This document shows positions 27,553 through 35,919 of a DNA stretch of 64,000 bases, piece by piece; within the stretch, counting starts at the first letter, position 1; every line of letters begins with the position of its first letter. The notes beneath the pieces were generated by a model that did not search any database, had not been told where the DNA came from, and was given only the letters and a program-made list of their open reading frames with translations. The DNA lies in contig NZ_JAUGQQ010000002.1 of NCBI RefSeq assembly GCF_030410135.1, positions 372,001 to 436,000 on the forward strand. Direction: 5' to 3'. A program made the translations under genes and the position numbers. The stretch is from Aequorivita aurantiaca. Lineage in GTDB: Bacteria; Bacteroidota; Bacteroidia; Flavobacteriales; Flavobacteriaceae.

Positions 27553-28119
27553 ATGTTCAATAAAAACATTAAACTAGTTTTGGCCGCACTGGTTTTCGGA
27601 ACGGCTATTTGGCAACTCACCGAAACGAATATTGGCAACGGCATTATGCTCATTCTGCTTTCTTTGATTTTTGTATTCTTGTATTTCAAAAACGAAATTA
27701 TTCTGCTCGCCTTTCTACGTCTTCGTAAACAGGATTTCGCGGGCGCAAAAAAATGGCTGGACAAAATTAAAGAGCCCTCAGCAGCCTTGGTGCCAAAGCA
27801 GGAAGGATATTACAATTATTTAAATGGCCTTATGGTTTCACAAACCAACATGGTGGAGGCCGAAAAATATTTTAAGAAAGCAGAAAAATTAGGGCTCAAT
27901 ATGTCTGCCGATATGGCCATGACCAAATTAAACCTAGCCGGTATCGCAATGACCAAGAACCGGAAACGAGAGGCGGAACAGCTTATGGCCGAAGCCAAAG
28001 GTTTGGACAAACACAATATGCTAGATGATCAAATTAAAATGATGAAACAGCAAATGAAAAAAATGGGACAGCCACGCCAACAGTTTGGGCGCGGAGGTCG
28101 TGGCGGCAAAAGATTTTAA
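27553..28119 (+). CDS. Membrane protein with TPR-like region and RGG-type tail
   Basis: The 188-residue protein has two membrane helices (about residues 7-22 and 28-45) followed by a helical cytoplasmic part resembling one to two tetratricopeptide units (QEGYYNYLNGLMVSQTNMVEAEKYFKKAEKLG, broken over two helices, and LNLAGIAMTKNRKREAEQLMAEAKG). It ends in a flexible basic tail QFGRGGRGGKRF. TPR units usually mediate protein contacts; Gly-Arg tails often touch nucleic acids or membranes. I do not recognise a named family. It lies 3 bp after the DUF6263-like gene. Confidence 0.75.
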   Translation: MFNKNIKLVLAALVFGTAIWQLTETNIGNGIMLILLSLIFVFLYFKNEIILLAFLRLRKQDFAGAKKWLDKIKEPSAALVPKQEGYYNYLNGLMVSQTNMVEAEKYFKKAEKLGLNMSADMAMTKLNLAGIAMTKNRKREAEQLMAEAKGLDKHNMLDDQIKMMKQQMKKMGQPRQQFGRGGRGGKRF

Positions 28120-28233
28120 ATTCTAATCTGTAGTTTCCCAAGGCTGAGCACTTGAACGAAATTTGGAAGCAGATCATCGAATATACTCCTGTAAATCAAT
28201 TAAATACTTTAAATTTGCCCAAAGCTTTTGCTT

Positions 28234-28935
28234 ATGGGTAGAAAACTACTTTACCTCTTCTTATTGCTCTTTTTTTCAGCTCAATCCCAAATTGAGCAAG
28301 GCCCTTTATTTTCTGAAGCAATTCAAAGAAACATAAAGAAGTATACGAAAAACTCACAGCGCGCCTACGTGGAACAAGATTTTGAACGTGCTGAATTTCT
28401 TTTTGACTCATTGATCAACAATGTTGTGAATGGAAGTTATCTTGATAATTTCAAGGTAAGAAAACTTTCGGGGAAGAAAATTGATCTCAACAAGTTTGAT
28501 AAGCCGATATTTTTAATGACCTATGCCTCATGGTGTACTCCAGGGGTGGGTGAAATTCCAGCCCTGAATGAAGTTGCGGAAAAATATTACCAAAACATTG
28601 ATTTTGTAATCCTTTTTTGGGATTCGAAGGAGAATGTTAGAAAGGCAACCCGTGGGTATTCCAGCAAAATTAACATTATTTATGTGGACGAAAAAGAAAA
28701 TAAGCACGACAGGATAGTGGAAATTATGAAGCATAGTCTAGGGTTTCCTACTTCCTTTTTTATTGATGATTCGAAACGCATAGTAGATGTTCGGCGGGGC
28801 GTACTCCATCCATATAATGAAAAATATGAAATATCGTTTGAGTTAAATTATAACTCTTTTCTAAACGGTATTTCCCTTCTGAAGAATTTGGGTGTTGAAG
28901 AAAAAGCCCATTTCGCCTCAAAACAAAACCCGTAA
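28234..28935 (+). CDS. TlpA-like thioredoxin-fold protein with degenerate active site
   Basis: From the ATG at 28234 this is a 233-residue exported protein (signal peptide about 1-19, ending SAQS). A thioredoxin fold of the AhpC/TSA-TlpA type follows (about 75-200): KIDLNKFDKPIFLMTYASWCTP marks the strand before the active site, FVILFWDS and INIIYVDE the middle, and FPTSFFID the cis-proline loop. The active site reads WCTPG instead of WCxxC: the resolving cysteine is missing, so normal disulfide exchange is not expected. It may be a peroxiredoxin-like or structural variant. It is convergent with the lytic transglycosylase gene. Confidence 0.82.
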   Translation: MGRKLLYLFLLLFFSAQSQIEQGPLFSEAIQRNIKKYTKNSQRAYVEQDFERAEFLFDSLINNVVNGSYLDNFKVRKLSGKKIDLNKFDKPIFLMTYASWCTPGVGEIPALNEVAEKYYQNIDFVILFWDSKENVRKATRGYSSKINIIYVDEKENKHDRIVEIMKHSLGFPTSFFIDDSKRIVDVRRGVLHPYNEKYEISFELNYNSFLNGISLLKNLGVEEKAHFASKQNP

Positions 28936-28955
28936 AAATTTTTTACGGGTTCAAC
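28926..28955. terminator. Terminator between TlpA-like and lytic transglycosylase genes
   Basis: ACCCGTAAAA (28928-28937) pairs with TTTTACGGGT (28941-28950). It overlaps the end of the plus-strand gene and lies before the end of the minus-strand gene; it can serve both, though the T-runs are inside the stem. Confidence 0.65.
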
Positions 28956-28971
28956 TTTTGTGATTTAAGGG

Positions 28972-29892
28972 TTATTGGTAATAACCTTTTTCGGGTATTT
29001 CAATAGCATAAACTTTTCCTGAGGAATTTTTCAAGAACGTATCCCGAAGCCACGGATTATGTAGTTTTAAAATTTTATAATTAATTCCGTAGGGCTTCAC
29101 CCATTCTGCCCAATCTTCTACCGGAGTATCAACTTTAACTGTATACGTCGGGATGTTTGTGTATAAATCCTTTTCCCTGAAATTGAAGCCATATTTCTGC
29201 GGATTGTTTAGCATTTCCTTCAACGCCAAAATTCTGAAAACGTAACGGCTGGTTTCATCATTCAGCAGCAAATCGTAATAACTGGTTTCCTTTTGACGGT
29301 TTATTTGCTTATTCATTCCACCTACCCCAGCATTGTATGCCGCGGCGGCCATTGTCCAACTTCCGAATTTATTCTTTGCATTTTTTAAATATTCCGCCGC
29401 TACCATGGTAGCCTTTTCGAGATTGTAGCGTTCGTCAACGTAATCATTAATCTCAAGGCCATATTCCAAACCAGTGCCTTTCATAAAATGCCAAATTCCA
29501 GAAGCGCCCGCGGGCGAACTTTTATATTCCAGACCACTCTCAGCGACTGCCAAATATTTAAAATCATCCGGCAGGCCGTATTTTTTCAACAAAGGCTCTA
29601 TCTGCGGAAAATATTTGTTTGCACGCTTAAAAAGAAGCAATCCATTTGATTGCCAATACACGTTAACCAACAATTCCCGATCCATTCGTTCACGAATATC
29701 CGGATTGTTCAGCGGCACGGGTTCGCCCGCAAATTCCAAATTTTCGGGTAATGGCAATGCATAAACATTATAATCATTTATTAATTTCTTTTCAAAATTT
29801 TCATCAGTTGGGGCATCCTGTACGGCGTGTATGCTAAGCGCGCAAACTGCTAAAATCCCCAATCCCAAACCTATTTTACCAATCATTTTCAT
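28972..29892 (-). CDS. Lytic transglycosylase (SLT/MltD-like)
   Basis: The 306-residue protein has a signal peptide or anchor (about residues 1-24) and an SLT-type catalytic domain (about 95-225). The catalytic glutamate is Glu118 in AVAESG, followed by the typical SPAGASGIWHFM, then AAAAYNAGVGGMNKQI. The enzyme cleaves peptidoglycan between MurNAc and GlcNAc to give 1,6-anhydro ends. E. coli MltD carries LysM repeats after the catalytic domain; here the C-terminal part (about 230-306, KVDTPVEDWAEWVKPYGINY) is short, and no clear LysM is seen. It is a single gene. Confidence 0.9.
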   Translation of the reverse strand: MKMIGKIGLGLGILAVCALSIHAVQDAPTDENFEKKLINDYNVYALPLPENLEFAGEPVPLNNPDIRERMDRELLVNVYWQSNGLLLFKRANKYFPQIEPLLKKYGLPDDFKYLAVAESGLEYKSSPAGASGIWHFMKGTGLEYGLEINDYVDERYNLEKATMVAAEYLKNAKNKFGSWTMAAAAYNAGVGGMNKQINRQKETSYYDLLLNDETSRYVFRILALKEMLNNPQKYGFNFREKDLYTNIPTYTVKVDTPVEDWAEWVKPYGINYKILKLHNPWLRDTFLKNSSGKVYAIEIPEKGYYQ

Positions 29893-29950
29893 AGTTTCAT
29901 ATTTTCAATAAAGATACAGAATTAAGCCATTTTTCAACCGGCGGATATAT

Positions 29951-30610
29951 TTATTCTGCAAAAATTTCCAATAACTTTTTGGAAATTTCGCTTCCTTTGT
30001 TTAATATCATAATATGTGTTCCATCTTCAATTACTATGCAGTCTTTTATATATTTAATAGGAAAAACAATGTCAATTTCCCCATGGACATGGATTACATT
30101 TTCCAACTTTTCTGTTCGGTTCCATCGTACCATTTTTTCGAGAGCCCAATCCAAATATTGTTTGTTCCGCACGTATAGATATTGTTGATAAAGCGCCAAA
30201 CGTTTTTTTGTTCGTGGCCCGATTGCGAATCTCGTAAGGTCATCCGCACTTAAAACCAAACTCGTGGGAATTAATTTATAGGCTCGGGTAAACCCTGCAA
30301 CTCGCATCCGTCGTGGAAGCTCATTCCTAGTTTTGGCGCTTGAAATTATTATCAATTTTTTCAAGTTCAAAAATTCGTTCATTTCCTGCACTACTACTCC
30401 ACCAAAGGACACACCAATCAAAATAGCATTCTCTTCAATTACGCGATTTGCCATTCTTTTTGCGTATTCGCGCAACGTTTCATCCTTTTGAGGAATTAGC
30501 CACTCCAAAATGTGTATTTGATACTTTTCGGGAAGCTTTATATTTCTAAATATTTCACCTCCAGCCGCTAATCCGGGGACAAAATAGACGTGTGTTTTTT
30601 TGGAATTCAT
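29951..30610 (-). CDS. Alpha/beta hydrolase
   Basis: The start at 30610 gives 219 residues beginning MNSKKTHVYFVPGLAAGG; the longer frame adds eight residues that would overlap likely leader sequence. The nucleophile elbow is GVSFGG with Ser68; a probable acid is the Asp of HGEID and the histidine the one in DGTHIMI. VYFVPGLAAGG carries the oxyanion-hole turn. The substrate is unknown; short versions of the fold such as this are often esterases or acyltransferases. An 18-bp perfect palindrome next to a promoter -7 box (30647-30673) suggests its expression is repressor-controlled. Confidence 0.85.
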   Translation of the reverse strand: MNSKKTHVYFVPGLAAGGEIFRNIKLPEKYQIHILEWLIPQKDETLREYAKRMANRVIEENAILIGVSFGGVVVQEMNEFLNLKKLIIISSAKTRNELPRRMRVAGFTRAYKLIPTSLVLSADDLTRFAIGPRTKKRLALYQQYLYVRNKQYLDWALEKMVRWNRTEKLENVIHVHGEIDIVFPIKYIKDCIVIEDGTHIMILNKGSEISKKLLEIFAE

Positions 30611-30646
30611 AAGTCTTTTATGAAGTAAGGGCAAAGCTTAAAGATT

Positions 30647-30673
30647 ATTCGTAAATTTACGAATACAAAGATA
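30647..30673 (-). promoter_or_regulatory. Promoter -7 box with adjoining perfect 18-bp operator palindrome
   Basis: On the minus strand TATCTTTG (30673-30666) matches the -7 consensus. One base beyond it lies ATTCGTAAATTTACGAAT (30647-30664), a perfect inverted repeat placed across the expected transcription start of the hydrolase gene. This is where a dimeric repressor would bind. No -33 TTTG is obvious. The regulator is not identified. Confidence 0.65.
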
Positions 30674-30826
30674 GAATTATAGAACAGTTAGCTTTTGGTG
30701 TAATTCGATCATTTTTAATGGTTCTTTAAATATATTTTGAACCCCAGAATTTCACAGTGCAAAGTTTTAGGAGTTCAAAATTTATTACTGCATTTTGAAT
30801 AATTCTCGAATTTAAAATAAATCCTC

Positions 30827-31126
30827 ATGATTGAAGATGTAGAAATTAACGACAACGAGTTTTTAAGACAATTTGAACTCGAAATTGGCGATAATATGGC
30901 GCGTATTGAATATGCCCTACAGGACCGAAAAATTTTCCTAACTAAATATGAAATGCCCGAGGACCTTGAAGAGCAGGGTTTTCGTGAGATTTTTATAAAA
31001 GCGGTTTTTGAGGAAGTGAAAAAACGTGGTATTAGCCTTGTTCCCACCAGTCCAGAAATTGCTGGATTTATGCGGAAAAACCGCAGAGTATATAAAGATT
31101 TGCTACCGGTAGGTATAAATATTTAG
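30827..31126 (+). CDS. Small GNAT-like N-acetyltransferase (YjdJ/Acetyltransf_CG type)
   Basis: This 99-residue protein has the compact GNAT layout of the YjdJ family: strands with MARIEYALQDRKIFLTKYEMPEDLEEQGF, then a helix IFIKAVFEEVKKRGISLVPTSPEI, then MRKNRRVYKDLLP (runs given in parts of one chain). EMPEDLEEQGFR is the typical turn before the CoA-binding helix, though the long GNAT Q/RxxGxG/A motif is reduced here (GFREIFIKAV). Substrate is unknown. It is convergent with mtaB and the two genes overlap by 4 bp at their stops. Confidence 0.8.
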   Translation: MIEDVEINDNEFLRQFELEIGDNMARIEYALQDRKIFLTKYEMPEDLEEQGFREIFIKAVFEEVKKRGISLVPTSPEIAGFMRKNRRVYKDLLPVGINI

Positions 31127-32454
31127 GCAAACACTTTTTCAGCGGTCTTGAACCTCACTAGTCCATCCGTATCAATCTCCGTAAGTGTTATTTCATGTAA
31201 TGTATTAACCAATTCTGGATTCCACGGAGTTTTTACTTTCACATAATTTTCTGTGAAACCGTGAATGTAACCCTCTTTATTTTCACCCTCAAATAGAACG
31301 GTGCGAGTTGTGCCAAGCTGGCTTTCATAAAAAGCTCTTCTCTTTTTCGAAGAAAGTCCACGCAACATTTTGCTTCGTTTATTTCGTACTTTCATTGGTA
31401 CTACGTTTTCCATTTCCGCAGCTGGCGTGTTGTCCCTTTCAGAATATGTGAAAACGTGCAAATACGAAATATCCAATTCATTCAAAAAATGATAGGTTTC
31501 AAGAAAACGTACGTCCGTTTCGCCTGGAAATCCTACGATAACATCAACACCAATGCAAGCGTGAGGCATAACTTCACGTATTTTTTCAACCCTTTCCGTA
31601 TAAAGTTCACGCATATATCGGCGGCGCATCAATTTTAAAATATCATTGCTTCCGCTTTGCAATGGAATGTGGAAATGTGGTACAAAAGTTCTCGATTTTG
31701 AAACAAATTCAATGGTTTCATTTTTTAAAAGATTCGGTTCAATGGAGGAAATACGAAGTCTTTCAATTCCTTCCACTTCATCAAGCGCCCTAACCAATTC
31801 CAGAAAAGTGTGTTCGTGCTTTTTATTCCCGAATTCGCCTTTTCCGTAATCGCCAATATTTACGCCGGTCAGTACAATTTCCTTAATTCCCTGTTGCGAT
31901 ATTTCAAAGGCATTCTTCAATACATTTTCCAAAGTATCGCTTCGCGAAATGCCGCGTGCCAACGGAATTGTGCAATAGGTACATTTATAATCGCAACCGT
32001 CCTGCACCTTCAAAAATGCCCGGGTTCTATCGCCAATGGAATAGGAACCGACATAAAAATCGGCATCTTCAATTTCACAAGAATGCACTTCGCCAAAATC
32101 ATTTTTTGAAAGGTCATTTAAGTAATCAGTGATTTTAAATTTTTCCGTAGCGCCTAGCACCAAATCCACACCATCAACATCCGCCAATTCCTGCGGTTTC
32201 AATTGTGCATAACAGCCGACGGCCGCTACAAAAGCTTTGGGGTTTGCTTTCTGTGCCTGTTTTACAATTGTTTTAAAACGCTTATCGGCATTTTCGGTGA
32301 CGCTACAAGTGTTAATCACATAAATGTCAGCATTTTCCGAAAAATCCACGCGCTCAAAGCCCTCTCCCTCAAAACTTCTCGCAATAGTAGAGGTTTCACT
32401 GAAGTTAAGCTTACAGCCTAATGTGTAAAATGCGACTTTTTTTGGTGCGTCCAT
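31123..32454 (-). CDS. mtaB: tRNA t6A37 methylthiotransferase
   Basis: The start is placed at 32454 (MDAPKKVAFYTLGCKLN), giving 443 residues; the longer frame would run into the promoter. MtaB is a radical-SAM enzyme that converts t6A37 to ms2t6A37 in tRNA. The N-terminal UPF0004 domain (about 6-105) has its three Fe-S cysteines in YTLGCK, INTCSV and VGCYAQ; the radical SAM motif is CDYKCTYC (about residue 158); GFPGETDV and SYLHVFTYSERDNTPA follow. The C-terminal region (about 375-443) is TRAM-like. MiaB is the close alternative, but LGCKLN and the TLGC opening favour MtaB. Confidence 0.93.
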   Translation of the reverse strand: MDAPKKVAFYTLGCKLNFSETSTIARSFEGEGFERVDFSENADIYVINTCSVTENADKRFKTIVKQAQKANPKAFVAAVGCYAQLKPQELADVDGVDLVLGATEKFKITDYLNDLSKNDFGEVHSCEIEDADFYVGSYSIGDRTRAFLKVQDGCDYKCTYCTIPLARGISRSDTLENVLKNAFEISQQGIKEIVLTGVNIGDYGKGEFGNKKHEHTFLELVRALDEVEGIERLRISSIEPNLLKNETIEFVSKSRTFVPHFHIPLQSGSNDILKLMRRRYMRELYTERVEKIREVMPHACIGVDVIVGFPGETDVRFLETYHFLNELDISYLHVFTYSERDNTPAAEMENVVPMKVRNKRSKMLRGLSSKKRRAFYESQLGTTRTVLFEGENKEGYIHGFTENYVKVKTPWNPELVNTLHEITLTEIDTDGLVRFKTAEKVFA

Positions 32455-32480
32455 TATTGTATTTTTGGCAATTGAGGGCA

Positions 32481-32509
32481 CAAAAATACAAACTAAATTC
32501 CGTTTCAAA
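32481..32509 (-). promoter_or_regulatory. Promoter of mtaB
   Basis: On the minus strand TTTG (32509-32506), 17-bp spacer, TATTTTTG (32488-32481). It ends 6 bp before the divergent plus-strand gene at 32515, so the two genes' starts lie very close. Confidence 0.7.
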
Positions 32510-32514
32510 AAAGC

Positions 32515-34158
32515 ATGCAAAATCGTTTAAAAAATCTAGTGCAAAGAAGTTTTATAATTTGTGCGGCTATTGTTTTATTCTCTTGCGGAAATAATTCGGA
32601 AAATGAAAACGACCACCTCGTTTTTCGCTACAACGAACACGGAAACATCCCAACCCTGGACCCTGCTTTTGCGCGAAATCCCCAAGCTATTTGGCCAGCG
32701 AATCAACTTTACAACGGTTTGGTGCAATTGGACGATTCGTTGAATATTAAACCTGATATTGCCAAAAGTTGGATTATAAACGATTCTGCATATACATATA
32801 CTTTTCAATTGCGGAATGATGTTTTCTTCCACCAAAATAAAGCCTTCGCACAAAAAGGATTGCACAGCCCAGCCCGTTATACGCGAAAAGTTACTGCCGA
32901 AGATTTTGTTTACAGTTTCAATAGATTGACGGATGAAAAAGTAGCGTCCTCCGGAAGTTGGGTAATGAATTATGTTGAAAGTTATCGCGCCGAAAACGAC
33001 ACAACTTTAGTAATCCAGTTAAAGCAGCCATTTCCAGCCTTTTTGGGATTACTTTCTATGCGCTATTGCTCGGTTGTTCCCAAGGAAGCTGTGGAGTTTT
33101 ACGGCAATGAATTCCGAAGAAACCCTGTGGGAACGGGACCATTTCAATTTAAAATGTGGGAAGAAAACGTGAAACTTATTTTCAGAAAAAATCCCCTTTA
33201 TTTCGAAAGGGACGAAAATGGAGATAAACTTCCCTATTTGGAGTCTGTTGCAATAACATTTTTGCCGGACAAACAAAGTGAATTTTTACAATTTGCACAG
33301 GGAAAACTTGATTTTATTTCGGGATTGGATAGCAGTTATAAAGATGAACTTCTTACTAATCACGGAGAACTTCAATCAAAATATAATGATTTGGCATATA
33401 TGATTACGGGACCATATTTAAATACAGAATATCTCGGCTTCTTTTTGGGAACAAATACATCTGAAATAAAAAGCAAAACATTGCGGCAAGCCATTAATTA
33501 TGGATTTGACCGGGAAAAAATGGTGACCTATTTGCGAAACGGAATGGGCATTCCCGCAACTCATGGCTTCATTCCAAAAGGATTGCCCGGCTACGCTGCA
33601 ATTGACGGATATAAATACGAGCCCGAAAAGGCAAAGCAACTGATTGAAAAATACAAAAGCGAAACGGGCGATAGCACGCCGAAAATTACAATTGGCACAA
33701 ATAGCCAATATTTGGATTTGTGCGAATATATTCAGCGTGAACTTGAAAAACTTGGAATTGTAGTAACTATTGACGTGATGCCGCCATCAACGCTAAGGCA
33801 AATGAAAAGTAGCGGCGAGCTTGATATTTTCCGCGCAAGTTGGATTGCCGATTATCCCGATGCAGAAAACTATCTTTCCCTTTTTTACAGCCCTAATTTT
33901 GCGCCCAACGGTCCAAATTATATGCACTTTAAAAATGACGCTTTTGACAGTCTTTATGTAAAATCACTTTCCATTTCAAACATTAATGAGCGAAAAATAC
34001 TTTACGAAAAAATGGATTCAATTATTGTTGAAGAAGCTCCCGTGGTGCCATTGTTTTATGATATGGCGGTGCGTTTTGTAAACAAAAAAGTTTCCGGTTT
34101 GGGCATTAATCCGCAGAATTTTTTGGTTTTGAAAAATGTAAAAAAATCAAGTAATTAA
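32515..34158 (+). CDS. Peptide/oligopeptide ABC transporter substrate-binding lipoprotein
   Basis: The 547-residue protein has a lipoprotein signal with lipobox (AAIVLFSC, then GNNSENEND). The body is a family 5 extracellular solute-binding protein (DppA/OppA type, about residues 35-540): RYNEHGNIPTLDPAFARNP opens it, FVYSFNRLTDE and RNPVGTGPFQFK are typical, LRQAINYGFDRE and RASWIADYPDAENYLSLFYS close it. It would bind peptides or similar ligands. No permease or ATPase gene is adjacent, so it is an orphan here. It is divergent from mtaB. Confidence 0.9.
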   Translation: MQNRLKNLVQRSFIICAAIVLFSCGNNSENENDHLVFRYNEHGNIPTLDPAFARNPQAIWPANQLYNGLVQLDDSLNIKPDIAKSWIINDSAYTYTFQLRNDVFFHQNKAFAQKGLHSPARYTRKVTAEDFVYSFNRLTDEKVASSGSWVMNYVESYRAENDTTLVIQLKQPFPAFLGLLSMRYCSVVPKEAVEFYGNEFRRNPVGTGPFQFKMWEENVKLIFRKNPLYFERDENGDKLPYLESVAITFLPDKQSEFLQFAQGKLDFISGLDSSYKDELLTNHGELQSKYNDLAYMITGPYLNTEYLGFFLGTNTSEIKSKTLRQAINYGFDREKMVTYLRNGMGIPATHGFIPKGLPGYAAIDGYKYEPEKAKQLIEKYKSETGDSTPKITIGTNSQYLDLCEYIQRELEKLGIVVTIDVMPPSTLRQMKSSGELDIFRASWIADYPDAENYLSLFYSPNFAPNGPNYMHFKNDAFDSLYVKSLSISNINERKILYEKMDSIIVEEAPVVPLFYDMAVRFVNKKVSGLGINPQNFLVLKNVKKSSN

Positions 34159-34276
34159 TAAGTCATTTGTTATTAATTATTAAACTACATAAATACTAAA
34201 TTTTAAATTTTGAAAATTCAATTTACAACACCGTAATTCTACAGAAAATAACTTGAAAATTGAAACTTGAAACTTT

Positions 34277-35452
34277 TTAGCCTTTCCGCCACTTCGCAGT
34301 TTCCTCAAAAACGTGTTCCAAAATTTTTGAATCAATCTCTGAAAATTCAATATTTCTTCGTGCCATTACAACTTTGGCCACCTCAAAAGCTTTATCCGTT
34401 TTAAAGGTCGTAAAACCGCCGCTTCCGCCCCAACTGAAACTCGGGACAAAATTGCGCGGAAAACCGCTACCGAAAATATTTGCACTTACGCCCACAACAG
34501 TGCCAGTATTGAACATAGTATTTATCCCACATTTACTGTGGTCGCCCATCATCAATCCGCAGAATTGCAAGCCTGTTTTTGTAAAACCCTCAGTTTCATA
34601 ATCCCAAAGACGAACTTCGGCGTAGTTATTTTTCAGGTTTGAATTATTGGTATCGGCGCCCAAATTGCACCACTCCCCCAACACTGAATTCCCCAAGAAT
34701 CCATCGTGGCCTTTGTTTGAATATCCAAAAATAACCGAATTATTTACCTCGCCCCCCACCTTACTGTGCGGTCCTATTGTAGTATTCGTATAAATTTTCG
34801 CGCCCATTTTCAATGTGGAATGTTCGCAAAGCGCAAAGGGACCGCGCACCATTGAGCCTTCCATGATTTCAGCATCCTTGCCGATATATATGGGTCCTTC
34901 GGAAGCATTTAAAGAACAAAATTCCAATGTAGCGCCTTCTTCGATAAAAATATTTTCGGGATTTTTTGTCCAAATACCCTTCGGAATCGGTTGTGATTTT
35001 CTGCCTTTAGTTAGCAATTCAAAATCGCGTTTTATCGCTTCACCGTTTTTTGAAAAAATATCCCAAGTGTGCTCAATTCTTAAAACGTCATTGAGCGAAT
35101 ATTGAACAATATCAAAATTTTCAAAATCTACTTCCTGACCTTCCGTGGTAAAAAATGCGATGGGTTCATCATTAAAAAATAAAGCCTGGTTCTCCTCTAA
35201 ACCCTTGACAATATTGGCCAGATTAACGGAAGGCAAGAAAGACGCATTAATAAATATATTTCTTTCCAGCTCCACAAAAGGATATTTTTCAGAAAGATAA
35301 TCTTCCGTGACGGTGGTGGTTGTAAAACCAAGAAGATGCTCCCATTTTTCGCGAATGGTTAAAATACCTACACGAATATCGGCCACGGGACGGGTAAAAG
35401 TGAAAGGCAGAAGTTGGTTGCGCACGTTGCCGTCAAAGAGAATATAGTTCAT
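34277..35452 (-). CDS. Alternative GlmU-type sugar nucleotidyltransferase / acetyltransferase
   Basis: The 391-residue protein has two parts. The first (about 1-170) is an unusual nucleotidyltransferase-like half that opens MNYILFDGNVRNQLLPFTFTRP, lacking the LAAGxGTRM loop of normal GlmU. The second (about 180-390) is a left-handed beta-helix of hexapeptide repeats (IYIGKDAEIMEGSMVRGPFAL, KIYTNTTIGPHSKVGGEV). This corresponds to the alternative bacterial GlmU family found in Bacteroidota, thought to supply UDP-GlcNAc for cell wall synthesis. Its exact activity is not shown by the sequence. It is a single minus-strand gene with the small protein at 35495 upstream (42-bp gap). Confidence 0.88.
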   Translation of the reverse strand: MNYILFDGNVRNQLLPFTFTRPVADIRVGILTIREKWEHLLGFTTTTVTEDYLSEKYPFVELERNIFINASFLPSVNLANIVKGLEENQALFFNDEPIAFFTTEGQEVDFENFDIVQYSLNDVLRIEHTWDIFSKNGEAIKRDFELLTKGRKSQPIPKGIWTKNPENIFIEEGATLEFCSLNASEGPIYIGKDAEIMEGSMVRGPFALCEHSTLKMGAKIYTNTTIGPHSKVGGEVNNSVIFGYSNKGHDGFLGNSVLGEWCNLGADTNNSNLKNNYAEVRLWDYETEGFTKTGLQFCGLMMGDHSKCGINTMFNTGTVVGVSANIFGSGFPRNFVPSFSWGGSGGFTTFKTDKAFEVAKVVMARRNIEFSEIDSKILEHVFEETAKWRKG

Positions 35453-35494
35453 AATTATTGCTGGTTGAAAATTGAAAGTAATGAATTTGGAATT

Positions 35495-35812
35495 TTATTT
35501 CAAATTCAGTAAAATAAACAATAAAGATAAAACAATCGAAAATGCACCGATGCAGGTGCCGACAATTGCCAATCGATAATTGCTTTCCGCTTTTTTTATT
35601 AGCGTCAAATTTTGCTGCGCCATTTGTTGGATCAATTCTGCCTGTTTGATCTCGTTATTCTCCAAAATTTCAATGCGTGCCAACAAACTTTCGGGATCAA
35701 AACTGTGGTTGTTTTCTGTTTTTGCCTTTTCCTTTTTGTTGGATGAAAGAATTCTTCCAGCCATCTCAGCCACAGAGAATGCGTGAGGTATTAATTGTGC
35801 CCAGGGTATCAT
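35495..35812 (-). CDS. Small tail-anchored membrane protein, 105 aa
   Basis: I do not recognise a named family. The protein has a mostly polar N-terminal part with a helical, probably coiled-coil stretch (about residues 40-75, ESLLARIEILENNEIKQAELIQ) and a single hydrophobic helix at the C-terminus (about 84-103, IVGTCIGAFSIVLSLLFILL). This suggests a tail-anchored cytoplasmic protein that may oligomerise. It is 42 bp upstream of the alternative GlmU gene on the same strand and may share its transcript. Confidence 0.7.
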   Translation of the reverse strand: MIPWAQLIPHAFSVAEMAGRILSSNKKEKAKTENNHSFDPESLLARIEILENNEIKQAELIQQMAQQNLTLIKKAESNYRLAIVGTCIGAFSIVLSLLFILLNLK

Positions 35813-35866
35813 TTTTGTCTTTTATTTATGAAGTAATAAAGATAGCAAAGGTGGATTCAACCCCAA

Positions 35867-35898
35867 ATAAAAAGCCCCCGATTTCTCGAAGGCTTTTA
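35867..35898 (-). terminator. Terminator after rpmE2
   Basis: On the minus strand AAAAGCC (35897-35891) pairs with GGCTTTT (35876-35870), followed by TATTTGG. It lies 22 bp past the L31 stop codon. Confidence 0.7.
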
Positions 35899-35919
35899 AA
35901 TGTTTTATAAAACCGAAAA

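Noticed and set aside
32455-32520. Longer mtaB start at 32520
   Set aside because: The extension would cover the promoter and adds residues not seen in the family; the ATG at 32454 starts the usual TLGCKLN opening.
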